The notes under the pieces were generated by a model. That model searched no databases. It saw only the letters and a program-made list of their open reading frames with translations, and was not told the origin of the DNA. Shown here one piece after another: positions 10,973-22,381 of a stretch of DNA of 64,000 nt. Position numbers and translations under genes: made by a program. The DNA is from Camellia lanceoleosa (Eukaryota; Streptophyta; Magnoliopsida; Ericales; Theaceae). Each line of letters begins with the position of its first letter. Within the stretch, counting starts at the first letter, position 1. The stretch is from NCBI GenBank assembly GCA_025200525.1, contig CM045758.1, positions 8,552,580 through 8,616,579 of the forward strand, read 5' to 3'.

Positions 10973-13900
10973 TGTAGACACCCCATTTTTGACCGTCCTC
11001 AAGACTTGGACGTCACCGCTTGAACACTCGGTGATTATCCATGTTTGTGTTTGTTTGGAGTTCCCGAAGTCCTCGGCTACGCGCCCTGCCTCAGGACCTC
11101 CAAACTTAATCGTTTTGTGTCTGGTTTTGCACCAAACACTTGTGCTTTGCCTTTGAGGGGCAGGGAATGACTTCTGAGGCATCCTCACACACCACCGGCA
11201 GTGGCTAGAGGCCACCGGCTGGTGATTGTTTCCATCGGCACTATATTGTGCCGGTCGGAACTATTTTGTGCCGGTCGACTCTCCTTTTGGCAAAATGACC
11301 ATTTTGCCCTGCCAATCACTTTACAGCTGTTTTTGGAGATATTTTCAGACAGCTTTGTAGCACTTGTTTCCCCTCCATACACGTGTATGGAGGGATGAGC
11401 TTCTTGGTGACTTAATTTGTAAGTTTGGTTGCCTATAACATAACTCTTGCTCTCTTGGCTCAAGGGTTAGAAGGGTTAGACATTTTAGGGAGAGAAAGGT
11501 GAGAAGAAGCTCTGGTTTTAGGGTTTGAATCCTATATCTATTCTATCTCTCTTTTTCTCTCTTGTTTGTGTGACTAGGTGTTTGTGTCTTACTATTGCAC
11601 ATCAACACCTAGTGTTTCACCTTCCCTTGGCTACTGAGGTCCCAAGAGGTTATTCTTCTTTGTTCTTGTGGTTTGGAGCTCAAGGAAGGAACAAAGTCAA
11701 CATTTGTGAAGATGCTCAACAAGGGTGAGAAACTTACTTTATTTACCCCATTCTTGCACTCCATTTTCACCTATCCTTGAACTATTTTTGTGCTTGGTGT
11801 TCAATACAAGAAGGTCTATTTTTTAGTCCTCTTGATAGTTTTTTAAGGGTACTTTGTGCTTTGGGGAGGTTTGGCCCCTCTTAGGCCTTGGAGGGCCTCA
11901 TTTTTGCTATTTTGTTGAGCTCCGGGACTTTGGTGCTTGGGCCTCTTCACCTGAAATCTTGAGGATTTCAGTGGTGAAGATGGTGCCTTGAAGTCCCAAG
12001 AAGGAGAGGGCCACCCCCTCTCCTTGATGTCCTTGAAAAGGGTAAAATTTGGCCTCTTAAGGGAGCTTAGTTTTGAATGTTTGAAGAGCATGTCTTGGCT
12101 GCATTTTATGTTTATTATGCCCTAATATGACATTGCTAAGTGTTGGTTTTAGTACTCCTTGCATGTTTTGCATGGTTACTTTGTAATGCCTCTTTAGTCC
12201 CTTAACATGCCTAGGTTGTTAGCCCTAGTTTGAGCATGCTTTAGGCCTAGATCCATGAAGCTTGTATGCTTATTTTAACATGTTTTAGGTCTGACCATAG
12301 TTATTTGGTTTGATTTTAGCATGCTTAACATAGCTCCTTTGCATTTGGCTTGTTGGCTTTAAGAGCATGAGAGTGTAGCATGTCTTGCTTGCTTTATTTT
12401 CGATGGTTTGGAACCATTTAACATGCTATTTCAGTCCCTTTGGTGTGCTTGTATGCTTGCCTTAGTTGCCTCTTTAATGCTTTAAAAGCATGTGTTGAAT
12501 GCTCCATGTTTTGGTCATGTTGCATGCCTTTGGATTCTAGCCTCTTAGATGCCATCTAAGTAGTCTTTTGGGCTTAGTTTTATGTGTTAAAACTCTGTTT
12601 TTAGTTGGTTAAGTATTGCCATGTGTGATCATACTAGGTGTGGTTTAATACCTCATAGACTTGCTTTGAAGACTTGGGCCATTTGTCGCATGTTTAGCTT
12701 GCTTTGTTGCATGATTTGGCATCATGTTTTGCATGATCTTCAGAGCTTTATATACATGCTAGTAGTCCATGTTTAACTCATTTCGAGTGTGCTTGAATGT
12801 TGTTTATTATGCTTAAGTGTTGGCGCCTTAACTTGTGCATGTGTGTTTGGCCCTCATGATTTAGCATTTTGGCCAATGGTTTTAGGCCTATTTGGAGCTG
12901 CCTAATCCATGTTTGAGTCCCCTCCCCCCTTGCTTAGTTCTTATGCTTCCTTGCTTAAGTTGTGCACCTAGCATGTTTTGCTTGCTTGCATTGCCCATTT
13001 TCCATACTAGTTGACATGTCTAGGATTGCATCATATTGGCATGCACGCTAAGCCTCTTGAAGTGAAGTATGATGGAGGTTTGGCACCCTTATGTGCTTGT
13101 TTGCATTGCATGCATTTGAAATTAAAGTTGCATACTTGGTTATTTGGGCCATCATGCATGGAAATGCGTGATTGGTGGTCCGAGAATCGAGGCACATCTT
13201 CCTTTGAGTCATTAGCATGACAAAGGGGTGTGTTTAGTGCATATATGCTTTGAATTGCATTGCCATGCCAGTATTTGCCCTCTCTCTTTGTGAGTTGCGT
13301 GTTCTGCGAGTATTCATACCGTGGCGGTGTTTAGTGTCGGCCGTGATCAATTTGCAGCCGGTGGATCAATTCAGTGCCGATGAGCTCAATCTACTGCCGG
13401 TGGAAGTTTTGTGCAGCCGGTAGTGATCTTCAGTACCTAAGGAAGTATTCCTATGACTGTGGCAGTCTTCTGAGATGCAAAGCAAAAGCGAGGCAAGCTA
13501 GGCATGGCGATTGCAATTCCGCGGAATCAGAACACGTCTTTGCGAGCCCTCGCCCGAGGCGATTCTTTATTTTCTTAGATTAATTATTACATCAATTTAA
13601 TTAATTTGTAATTATTTGTATTATTCTTTTGGTCCCTCCGAGCGAGGGCAAATTTGTAATAAGTGTGGGTGAGTAGGTGTATGTCTTCCAACCCCACGTC
13701 TTTCTTCCCTTTTATTTACCTGCTTATGATGGTAGATTAGGGCACGTTTAAATTAGCATACCTTATGCTATGCATGCGTGCATCCATGCATTTGTTAACA
13801 TGCATCGGGCTCGGTACATCATACAAACTGCATTGTATTTTCAATTCCAAATTGAATACGTGCATCGAATAAAGTGCATTTCACATGCCATCTTTAGGGT

Positions 13901-14495
13901 TAGCCGAGCCTACTCTAAATTGCATCCTTGCCTGTGTTGCATTAGCCACTTAACATGACCTAGGGACATGCATGTCTGCTAACTAGTTTCTTGTTTTGTA
14001 CGAGTACGATGTAAGTATTTTATGCTTTAGCATATCACATGCGTGTGAATGTTAACATGACAGTATGCTTACCATGCGGACTAAGTGCTTATGTGAGATA
14101 AACTGTTTGAATGCCTGTGGGTGGAGGTTGGGTTGCTTGAGTTGGAAAACTCATTGAAATCCGTATTTTAGCCTACTTGCGAGTAGCAAATTCCAAAGCA
14201 TTTTCAAAACGAATGGATATGCAATGTTTATTTCCAAATTAGGCAATCTAGTCTATACTTGTTTTGTCGCGCATAACATAGTAATTCTAGGTTAATAATT
14301 GGAACAAGAGCATGTAATGTTTTCAAAAGCGGATATCACGGTTAGTAAAGGCGGTCTTGGACGGGCAAAAGGGGTGCTCATAAATGACCTTCCCGATCGT
14401 CGTACCCAAGCTCGAGCCAAGACCACTTTGGTTATAGCGGACATGTGGCCTTGACGAGTCGAGGGTTTCCTAAATTTCCCATTTTAAAATATTTA
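10973..14495 (+). mobile_element. Ogre-like LTR 1
   Basis: It starts TGTAGACACCCCATTTTTGACC and ends at ATTTAGG just before a TGGCGACTC primer-site-like sequence. The 3.5 kb length suits Ogre-like elements, which have very long LTRs. Its first 180 bases and last 800 bases match the LTR at 15966-20342 (shared CCAACCCCACGTCTTTC and TAGCCTACTTGCGAGTAGCAAA blocks), while the middle is diverged. It contains CCGGTCGG/GTGCCGGT repeats (11205-11285, 13330-13440). A weak TATA-like CCTATAAC lies near 11432. ORFs inside are short and unsupported. Confidence 0.65.
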
Positions 14496-14497
14496 GG

Positions 14498-14645
14498 TGG
14501 CGACTCAGATGTCAAAGCAAATCCATGTTTGGCACTACTTTTCAAAATCTGTTTTTTCTTCAAAATGATTTGCGGATTTGGACTCTTTGGTTGATTTAGA
14601 AACACAAATCGAGTCGGCGTAGAGTGAAGCCCCAGACGCGTCTAC
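14498..14645 (+). other. Primer-site-like sequence and leader after LTR 1
   Basis: TGGCGACTCAG follows the LTR end directly. TGGCGACTC is the start of the tRNA-Arg-type primer binding site I associate with Ogre-like elements; the rest of the site is decayed. A leader with TTGGACTCTTTGG and GAGTCGGCGTAG follows, and is matched after LTR 2. An LTR end followed by a primer site means that this LTR acts as a 5' LTR for what lies to its right. Confidence 0.5.
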
Positions 14646-14659
14646 ATAGACGCACACAG

Positions 14660-15965
14660 GCGATTTTGGACCTCCTCTTACGATTTCAGCATGGTTTGAG
14701 TGTCCTATTCCTTACACGATTTCAGCGTGTTTGTAATTTATCTCAGGATGCCTGATGTGCGGGCCTGGGCGGGTTTATCTCAGGTTGTGTTGATACACGC
14801 CTAGGCAGGTTGTTGGACCTTCTCTCACGATTTCAGCGTGGTTTGAGTGTCCCTTTCCTTACACGATTTCAGCGTGTTTGGAATTTGACTTAGGTTACAT
14901 CGTATGCGTGCCTAATTGTTTGTTTTTCCCCCTCTCATCATTCCAACATGGTTGGAGTATTTTCCCCTTTGCATTCACCATTGCATTTTATATGCATTGC
15001 ATCGTGCTACCTTGCGCACCTTACCTGCACTTGTTAGTGCATTGCATTTCATTCGCGCTATTTTGCGCATCGCACTCTCTTGTGCACTCATCTGGTCTGG
15101 GAGACCTTAAATCCTGTGGTCTAGGAGACCTTAAATCCTGCATCTTCATTCACACTGCCTTGTGCACTCTCTGGTCTAGGAGACCTTAAATCCTCTAAAG
15201 GTGCAATTCCTTTGGTGTTTGTCGCGCCCGAATGACTTCCAGTGGTCTGGTATAGCCACCTGCCTGTGTTTGCGGTGAGTTCCTAGGAGACCAACTGAGA
15301 CGGTGGAAACTAGAGTTCAAATGGCTCATGCCTAGAACGCAAAGGTTTGGGATTTCTGAGACTAAAGTCTGGTTTAAATACCCAGGGGTATATCCTCGGC
15401 TTGAAATCTGTATGGTAGCCCCATAGATTGAGATAGCATGTGTATGCGCCTCAATTCTGGATACTGAACTAACCTAGTCTGTCATCTTGTTGGAGAATAG
15501 GGAAAGCTGCGACCATAGTCAGGGAGAAAAGTAGTACCTGTGGTTTAACTAAGAAGAAGCGAAAGACCCCCAGTAGCATGAGGTACGATAGTGTATGTAC
15601 GGTTCATTTGAAGCTGGTGCGACCAAACGAACCGGACAGGTATTTTATCTTCTCCGTGTGAGATGTAGCGAGAATTGTAATTCTCTTACATCCTTACTGC
15701 ATGAAATGTAGTTTTTGCTTCGCATTCTTACTTAAAACTGTTGCATTTATTGTGAATATTTGTTTCATTTCAGCTCGCTGCTTTGCATGATCATGAGTTA
15801 CGTTCAGCTTTGTGCATAGCATTTTACATTTTTCCCCTGCCTGCGGGCATATCTCTTTATTTCGCCTGTATGTCTAAGTCTTCGGCCTTGTCAAAAATGG
15901 GTCGTCTCTCGGCTTTGACATTCACTCCCGTCACTTATGACTTTCGAGTTACATCAAGAGGGGCA
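14660..15965 (+). mobile_element. Short 3' internal stub between the two Ogre-like LTRs
   Basis: It opens with about one and a half copies of the same tandem unit found before LTR 1 and contains three GGTCTAGGAGACC-type inverted repeats (15094-15185). It ends with the purine tract AAGAGGGGCA immediately before LTR 2. No coding frame is recognisable. The coding part of this unit has been deleted, so the leader of one unit is joined to the 3' spacer of another. Confidence 0.5.
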
Positions 15966-18900
15966 ATCAGAGACACCCCATTTTTTACCGACCTTAAGAC
16001 TCAGACGTAATCGATTGAGCACTCGGTGATTGCGCATGTTGTGTTCGTTCTGAGGTCACGGAGTCTCGGCTGAGAGTTTTGCCTCCAAACTTCGGGACTC
16101 TTTTGGGCTTTGCCTTGGTTTGCGAACCAGGTCCTGTTTTCTCTTCCCGAAGGGAAGGAGAGGTCTCGTAGACCATCTCTCAATGGCCGTAGGCTACGTT
16201 TCGTGGTCATAGGTTACTTTTCCCATTTGGAGACCAGTTTCCGGTTTTCGGAGTCGTCGGCTGCGCGCTTCGGTTCGGGACCGCTTAACTTTCTCTGTTT
16301 GTTCCAGTTTTTTGCACACACCTTGTTTCCTCTCCCTAGAGGGACGCTGTGGCCCGGGAGACCACCTTCGTGGTCATACGCCACTTTCGATGCTTAACAG
16401 TCAGTTTTCGGGGCACCCGGCTGCGCGTTTTGGCCCCCGAACCATCGTTTTGCATCGGTGTGGGTTCAGTTTTGGCATGGACCCTAGTTTCATTATTAGA
16501 AAGGTGGTACTAGGGTGGCAGACCACCTTTTTTTCTTAGAGACCACCTTTACCCGGTGAGCCGATTTTCTTGTCAGGCAAGTGGTCTCCCTCACTTTTGG
16601 GCCACAATTACTGGTCTCCCATACCACCAATGAGTTGCATTCACCTGGGAGACCACCAATATGGGCCACTAACCACCTGACCCTTTTGACCCTAGTTGGC
16701 CAACCAGGGCAAGTGGTCGGTCGACCACATGAACTGGTCGGCTAGCCTTCTCCTTTTCTGTCTCACTGAGTTGATGCCAGCTGTGCCAGCTGGAAACCTC
16801 AGATTGCATCCTCCATACATGTATGGAGGATGTTTAAGCTTGGTTTTAAGCTTCTTAAAGAAGCTTTAGCCCCTCTCCTCTATAAAGGAAAGGTCCCTCT
16901 TCACTTCGAAGGTTGGAGAAAATTGCTAAGGCTCATGCATACACTCTCTCTTTGTATCTCTCCCATTTAGCTTCAAAGGTTGAAGTTCTTGGCCCCATTG
17001 CACTACACCTCCAAGCACAACACCTCCACTATCAACCTAAGCACCTTGGAGCCCATTTTCAGAGGTTGAAGGCTTCTTTGTTTTGGTCCGAAGTTCTTTG
17101 GTCCCTTTGGCTACAAGGGTAACACTCTATTTCCCTCTTTTTATCATTGTTTTGCTCCATATCTTAGCTCTATTTGCAAGCATTTTTGGGCTTCGTCATA
17201 AACTGAAAAAAGTCTTATTTTGAGCTTCTTAACATGTTTGTTTGAGACCATTTTTTGTTGGGGGTCATCTACCCCCTTGCATGCTTCATTCCATCTTGTT
17301 TTGAGCTATGCCTTAGGGCCTTTGTGTTGAGCTTTGTTGGTCCTTTTGACCACTGAAATCCAGTGGATTTTTAGTGGTTATTATGTGTTTTTGAGCATCA
17401 AAATTAGAGAGGGGTGACCCTCTCACCCCTTGTCTTGTTTTCTAGCATTATTGGCCTTACAAAGGAGCCCCTATTTGCATGTTTCAAAGCCGTGTTTTAG
17501 GACATTTTTTATGAGTTTTAGGACCTACATGAGCTCTTTCCAGAGCTTTTTTTTTCCATCTTAGGTGTCCCTCTTGCATGTGTAGAGTAACCCTCTTCTT
17601 GGCCTTACAAAGGAGCCTTTACTTGCATGCTTACTAACCTCATTTCAGGCCCTTTTCAGTGAGTTTTAGGGCCTTCATAACCACTATCCAGAGGTGGTTT
17701 TTCCATTTTGAATGTCCATCTTGCAAGTGTAGAATAACCCTCTTTTGGGCCTTTCAAAGGAACATATCATTCTTGCATGCACTGACCATGTTTCCATGGG
17801 TTTTGGGGCATTATTTGGCATGGCATACTTCTGAATTTTTCCGGTTTGGTGACCTCTTGATTGCCTCACATACTTGTAATGCAAACCCCCTTTACTAGCT
17901 TACATTGCATGCTTTGTTGGCCCTTGATTCTAGCACTTTTTTGCCATGCCTTAAACTGATTGTGTGTATATTTTGGACTGCATTAGCTCTATTTTTGGGT
18001 CTCATGGTCGAATGATGCTTGTTTTGCATGCTTGTAGTTCAATATCCATACCTAGCTTTGTGTTTTGAGGTCTATTACATGCATATATTGAGGTGTTTTC
18101 ATGTTTTGGGGCCATTGCACATCATATTTCAGAGCTTATATGTATGCCATATTCCCATGATTTTCACTCTTTAAATGTGTTTGAGAGTTGTGCATGAATG
18201 CCTTGTTTTCGGACCATTGAATGAGCTTCATTTCTTTGCATGTTGAGCCATTATTTTAGGTCATTTTCCCACTATCTTGGACCTGCCTAGGGTCTGTTTG
18301 GGGTTGGTTTTGCCATTTGGGCATTGTTTCGTGTACCTCTAGTGTAACGCACTTCACTAGTTTCAGTATTCGGGCCATCTGGCATGCATTGTGTGAAGTG
18401 TTTGCATGATTCGGGACCATTGTGCATCATGTTTCAGAGCTAGATCATGTGCCATTCTATGCCATATTTCATCCATTTCCATGCTTTGATAAAGTGGCAT
18501 TCGGTGCCTTAGGATCGGTCCCTTGCATTGGGCATGTTTGCATGAGTGTTCTTGCCTTTAATTTCATCATATTGGCCACTGATTTGAGTGTGGCTGAGGT
18601 CCACTCATATTGGTTTAAGTCCACGTTGCATTGTGTATGCCATTTGGTTCATGTTGTTGCATGTTTGACCATCGCATTGTGTATGCTTTAATTATGCCCT
18701 TGTGCATGTCCATCTTCGAATGTGTGCATTGTGTATGTGTATGCCATATAGCTTATGTGCATTGTGTATGCCATTTTAGTCCATAGCATTGCGTATGCTA
18801 GGTTGCATGTGTGCATATCATCCCTCGCATGCCAGCATGATTAGGTTGCATTGCATTTAGGGTTGCGTGTTTGTCGTATTGTGTATGCCATCTCATTGCA

Positions 18901-20342
18901 TTGTGTTTGGAGTAGGGTTAGTCCAAACACAGAAGCGAGGCGTTTAAATTTAAAGTGACGTGTCTCAATTTCCGGTCGCTGATACTCCGGATTACCCATG
19001 ATGGAGTTTAGGCCTTGTTGTGTTTATATGCGCATTCATTTCACATTGAGTCGTGCAATTCGACTCCTCGGCCATCATGCATCGAGATACGTGATTAATG
19101 GCACGAGGATCGAGGACTACACTCCCTAGAGCTTGTGCAATGACGGGGAGAGTGGTCGTGCGCACATGTGTTGAAAATTCTTTGCCATGCCTCTTTTTTG
19201 CTCTCTGTTGCAGCAAACCAGAAACCAGCAGCCTTCTAGAGCTTTGTACAATATTCCGGGATCTATTGCAAACAGAGGGCATCGCGAGGAATTTCCCGAC
19301 AAGGCAACTTGAGCGTGCATGCATCTTTCATCATTCGGAACAGAGCTGAGGCGGTCCATAGATCTGCATGCTAGTTTATTTCGTTTCTTAGTTAATTTGT
19401 TAATTAATTAGGATTTTGTAATAATTAATTAGCTAGAGTAGTTAATTATTTATTCGGTCTGTATTATTTATTCGGACCCTCTGCAAGAGGGCAATGTTGT
19501 AATAAGTGTGCGTGCATGAGATGTATGTCTTCCAACCCCACGTCTTTCTCCCTTTTATTTACCAGCTTGTGATGGTTAGTTTAGGGCATATTTCAATTAG
19601 CATACTTATATTCGCATGTTTGCATCCATTCATCATCTTGCATGCCAAGACTCGGCGCATCATGCTAACCGCATTGTATTTCAATTCCAAGTTGAATACA
19701 TGTTAAGTATTGCATTTCACATACCATTGTAGAATAGCCGAGCCTATCTTAGTTGCATTTCTACATGTCTTGCATTAGGCATCTCAACATAGTTAGGATT
19801 CATGCATGTTTTCTAATTAGCTTTTTTCTTTGGCTCGGAGTACTCGGTAAGTGTTTATGCTTTAGCATCCTTGCATGTGTGTAAGTGACTGCCATGATAG
19901 CATGCTTACTATGAGACTATGTGCTTATGTGTTAGAACTGCCTGAATGCCTGTGGGTAAAGGTTAGGTTGCTTGAGTTGGAATAATTCGTCGAAACCCGT
20001 GTTTTAGCCTACTTGCGAGTAGCAAACTTCAATCCATTTTCAAAACAAACGGATATGCGATGCTTTGTTCCGACTTAGGCAATCTAGTCTATACTTGTAT
20101 GCTATGCATATCACATAATAATTCTAGGCTAATAAACCGGAACAAGAGCACATGTGTTTTCAAAAACTCGATATCATGATTAGTAGAGGTCGATCCTTTG
20201 ATCGGGCGAGCGGGGGTGCTCATGAAATGACTTTCCCCAATCGTATCCAAGTTCCCAAGCTGAGGCTACTTTGGTGATGACGGACACGTGGCCTTAGGCA
20301 CGAGTCAAGGTTTCCTAAATTTCCTCTAAAATAAAATATTTA
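15966..20342 (+). mobile_element. Ogre-like LTR 2
   Basis: It begins TCAGAGACACCCCATTTTTT, a decayed form of the LTR 1 start, and ends in ATATTTAGG before TGGCGACTC. At about 4.4 kb it is longer than LTR 1. A good TATA box (CTCTATAAAGG, 16879-16889) marks the likely promoter. 16330-16700 is dense in GGGAGACCACC and its complement. The last 830 bases align well with the end of LTR 1. There are no credible genes inside. Confidence 0.65.
16879..16889 (+). promoter_or_regulatory. TATA box of Ogre-like LTR 2
   Basis: CTCTATAAAGG lies in the LTR upstream of a CT-rich stretch and fits a plant RNA polymerase II TATA box. It would drive the genomic RNA of the unit to the right, which is now destroyed by the Tekay-like insertion or deletion near 20536. 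Confidence 0.45.
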
Positions 20343-20344
20343 GG

Positions 20345-20535
20345 TGGCGACTCAGATCTAGCCAGGTCCATGTTTGGCACTTCTTTCTAAAAAATCAGTT
20401 TTCCAAAATGATTTACCGGATTTGGACTCTTTGATGATTCATCGGTCTTGCATTGCACTCTGCGAGATTAGATCTGAGGATCTGTGACTTTGAGTCGGCG
20501 TAGTGAGCCCAATGAACAAAGCAGGATCTTCTCCC
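20345..20535 (+). other. Primer-site-like sequence and leader after LTR 2, truncated
   Basis: TGGCGACTCAGATC follows the LTR. The following TTGGACTCTTTG and GAGTCGGCGTAG words match the leader after LTR 1. The unit stops near 20535, where minus-strand Tekay protease sequence begins, so the coding part is gone. Confidence 0.45.
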
Positions 20536-20539
20536 GGGG

Positions 20540-21910
20540 CGTTCAGGACCTCTACGATCCATTCCCAATATCACATCAAAGTGATCAATATTCAAAGGCA
20601 GTAAATCAATATACAGATGTACATCTCCAACAATAATTTCACATGCAGGATACATATAAGCACAAGTCATGGATCCTCCAACAGGTGAAGATACAGCTAA
20701 CAGATAATTCATGGGTTCCAGTGGTCTATTTAATTTTCGCGAAAATGCATGCGATACATATGAATGCGTAGAGCTCAAATCAATCAGAACATAAGCATTT
20801 TGAGCACAAATTGAGAGTATACCTGACACAACGGTCTCGGTATTTTGCACATCTCCCGGTACGAGTGCAAATACTCGGCCTTGCCTTAGAGGCTCTTTCC
20901 CAGTAGTTTTGGGGTTAGGTTTCGGTGTAACAGTTGATGATGCGCCGCTAGCTGCAGCTTTACTATTGCCTTGGGAAGTGGAAAGGCAATCTTTGACCAT
21001 GTGACCCACTTTGCCACACCTATAACAAGCACCATAAATTTTATAACAAACCCCTTTATGATTCTTACCACATTCGGAGCAGGGCAGTATGGAACCATTC
21101 CCTTGACTAGAACTGTTTGTTGACCCTATGTTCTGCTTTTTGTTCAATGAAGCTTACGGCCTTTCTTAAATTTAAAACCCGTCTCTTACCACGCCATTGA
21201 GGCGCCGGTGTTTCAGTCTGTTTCAATGCTTCGATATTTGACTCAGCCATTATTGCTCGGTCAAGAACATCCACATGTTTCAGTAGTTTCAGAACATTGA
21301 TTCTATCAAGTATTTCAACATTAAGGCCGCCTTCAAACTTCCTGGTCTTTTTTGTAATCGGTATCAACCATGTGCGGTGCATAACGAGCGAGTTCAGTGA
21401 ACTTTGACTCATACTCAGCTACGGACATGGTACCTTGTTTCAATTGTTCAAACTCAGTCACTTTGCGATCCCTGACACACTGAGGGAAGTATTTCTCAAA
21501 GAAGGACTCTTTAAACTGAGCCCAAGTTATAGCAGTATTAGTGTCACGGACAAGCATCCACCACCTTCTGGCTTCTTCTTGTAAAGTAAAAGTGGCCAAC
21601 AACACTTTGTGTGCTTCAGAACACAGAAACACTTCAAATAATTTTTCTGTTTCTAGAACCCATGCTTCAGCCTTTAACGGTTCAAGGCCTCCACAAGCGA
21701 TGGCGGTTTCATTTTACTAAACTTCGTGTTAGAGCTATTATATCCCCATCATTAACATTGATTACGGTTGTACGGAGGAGGTGGGGAAATTTATTGATTC
21801 ATTGTTGTTGTTGTTGTTGCCTTAAGGCTTCAGTCAATAGTTCAACTGTTCTTTCTAGACTTGCCATTCTGGCATCAGATGATTCAGTTTCATCAGCATT
21901 CCTTGCATTA
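20540..21910 (-). pseudogene. Gag-protease of Tekay-like element, frameshifted and truncated
   Basis: The frame starts at an ATG near 21910 (MDNARN, then a poly-Gln run) but breaks early. The gag core lies at 21632-21333 (EARRWW, AQFKESFFEKYFP, YESKFTELARYAPHM). Another shift leads to 21147-20413, which has two knuckle motifs, CSECGKNHKGVC and the classical CYRCGKVGHMVKDC, then an aspartic protease region. The usual active-site D-[ST/P]-G is degenerate here (VLIDLSSTHSYV), so the enzyme would be dead even if translated. The flap-end motif FDVILGMD is present and the pseudogene ends just after it. At least three breaks can be seen. Confidence 0.8.
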
Positions 21911-22105
21911 TCCATTTCACTATATGCAACATAGTAATAATAAACATAGGAGTTGCACACTTAAACATATTAGCACATTAGCACATATATTCATGTCATG
22001 GCCACACACACTTTTTCGTGCTCATGCAATGCCCTAATTACTTCGCTAGGACATCCTTTAGCTCATTTGGACACGTGTGTGCGGTATAACTCGTGGTTTA
22101 GTATC

Positions 22106-22117
22106 GCTCTGATACCA
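22106..22117 (-). other. Primer binding site (initiator tRNA-Met type) of the Tekay-like element
   Basis: On the minus strand this reads TGGTATCAGAGC, the sequence complementary to the 3' end of plant initiator tRNA-Met. It lies three bases from the LTR end, which confirms orientation and boundary. Confidence 0.9.
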
Positions 22118-22381
22118 CTCTGTCATGACCCAAACCCGCCCCTAAGGGTTTAGCACCGTAACCGGCCAGTAATTCGAGATTACCGAAGGCACGCTAATAT
22201 GAATAATATGATGTCTGATCTGAGGTGGCGGAAGCCAAAACAGCAAATAAACAATGTCTAATGAGCTGTGACAGTCTGTATACAAGAAGACTTTTTCTGA
22301 ACACATTCACATGCAAACCAGAACAATAGATACATACATCATATACAGACATTCAGGTTAGGGACCACATCCCTAACATTC

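Larger units (their letters stand above)
20536..22120 (-). mobile_element. 5' internal part of a Tekay-like element
   Basis: Read on the minus strand from its LTR, the order is primer binding site (22117-22106), untranslated leader, gag, zinc knuckles, then protease up to the FDVILGMD motif, where the element breaks off. RT, integrase and the 3' LTR are missing. The breakpoint near 20536 joins it to the Ogre-like leader. Confidence 0.8.

Noticed and set aside
10175..10977. Several overlapping plus-strand ORFs of 73-108 codons with similar proteins
   Set aside because: They are frame-shifted readings of the same 110-bp tandem repeat, whose period is not a multiple of three. There is no independent sign of coding.
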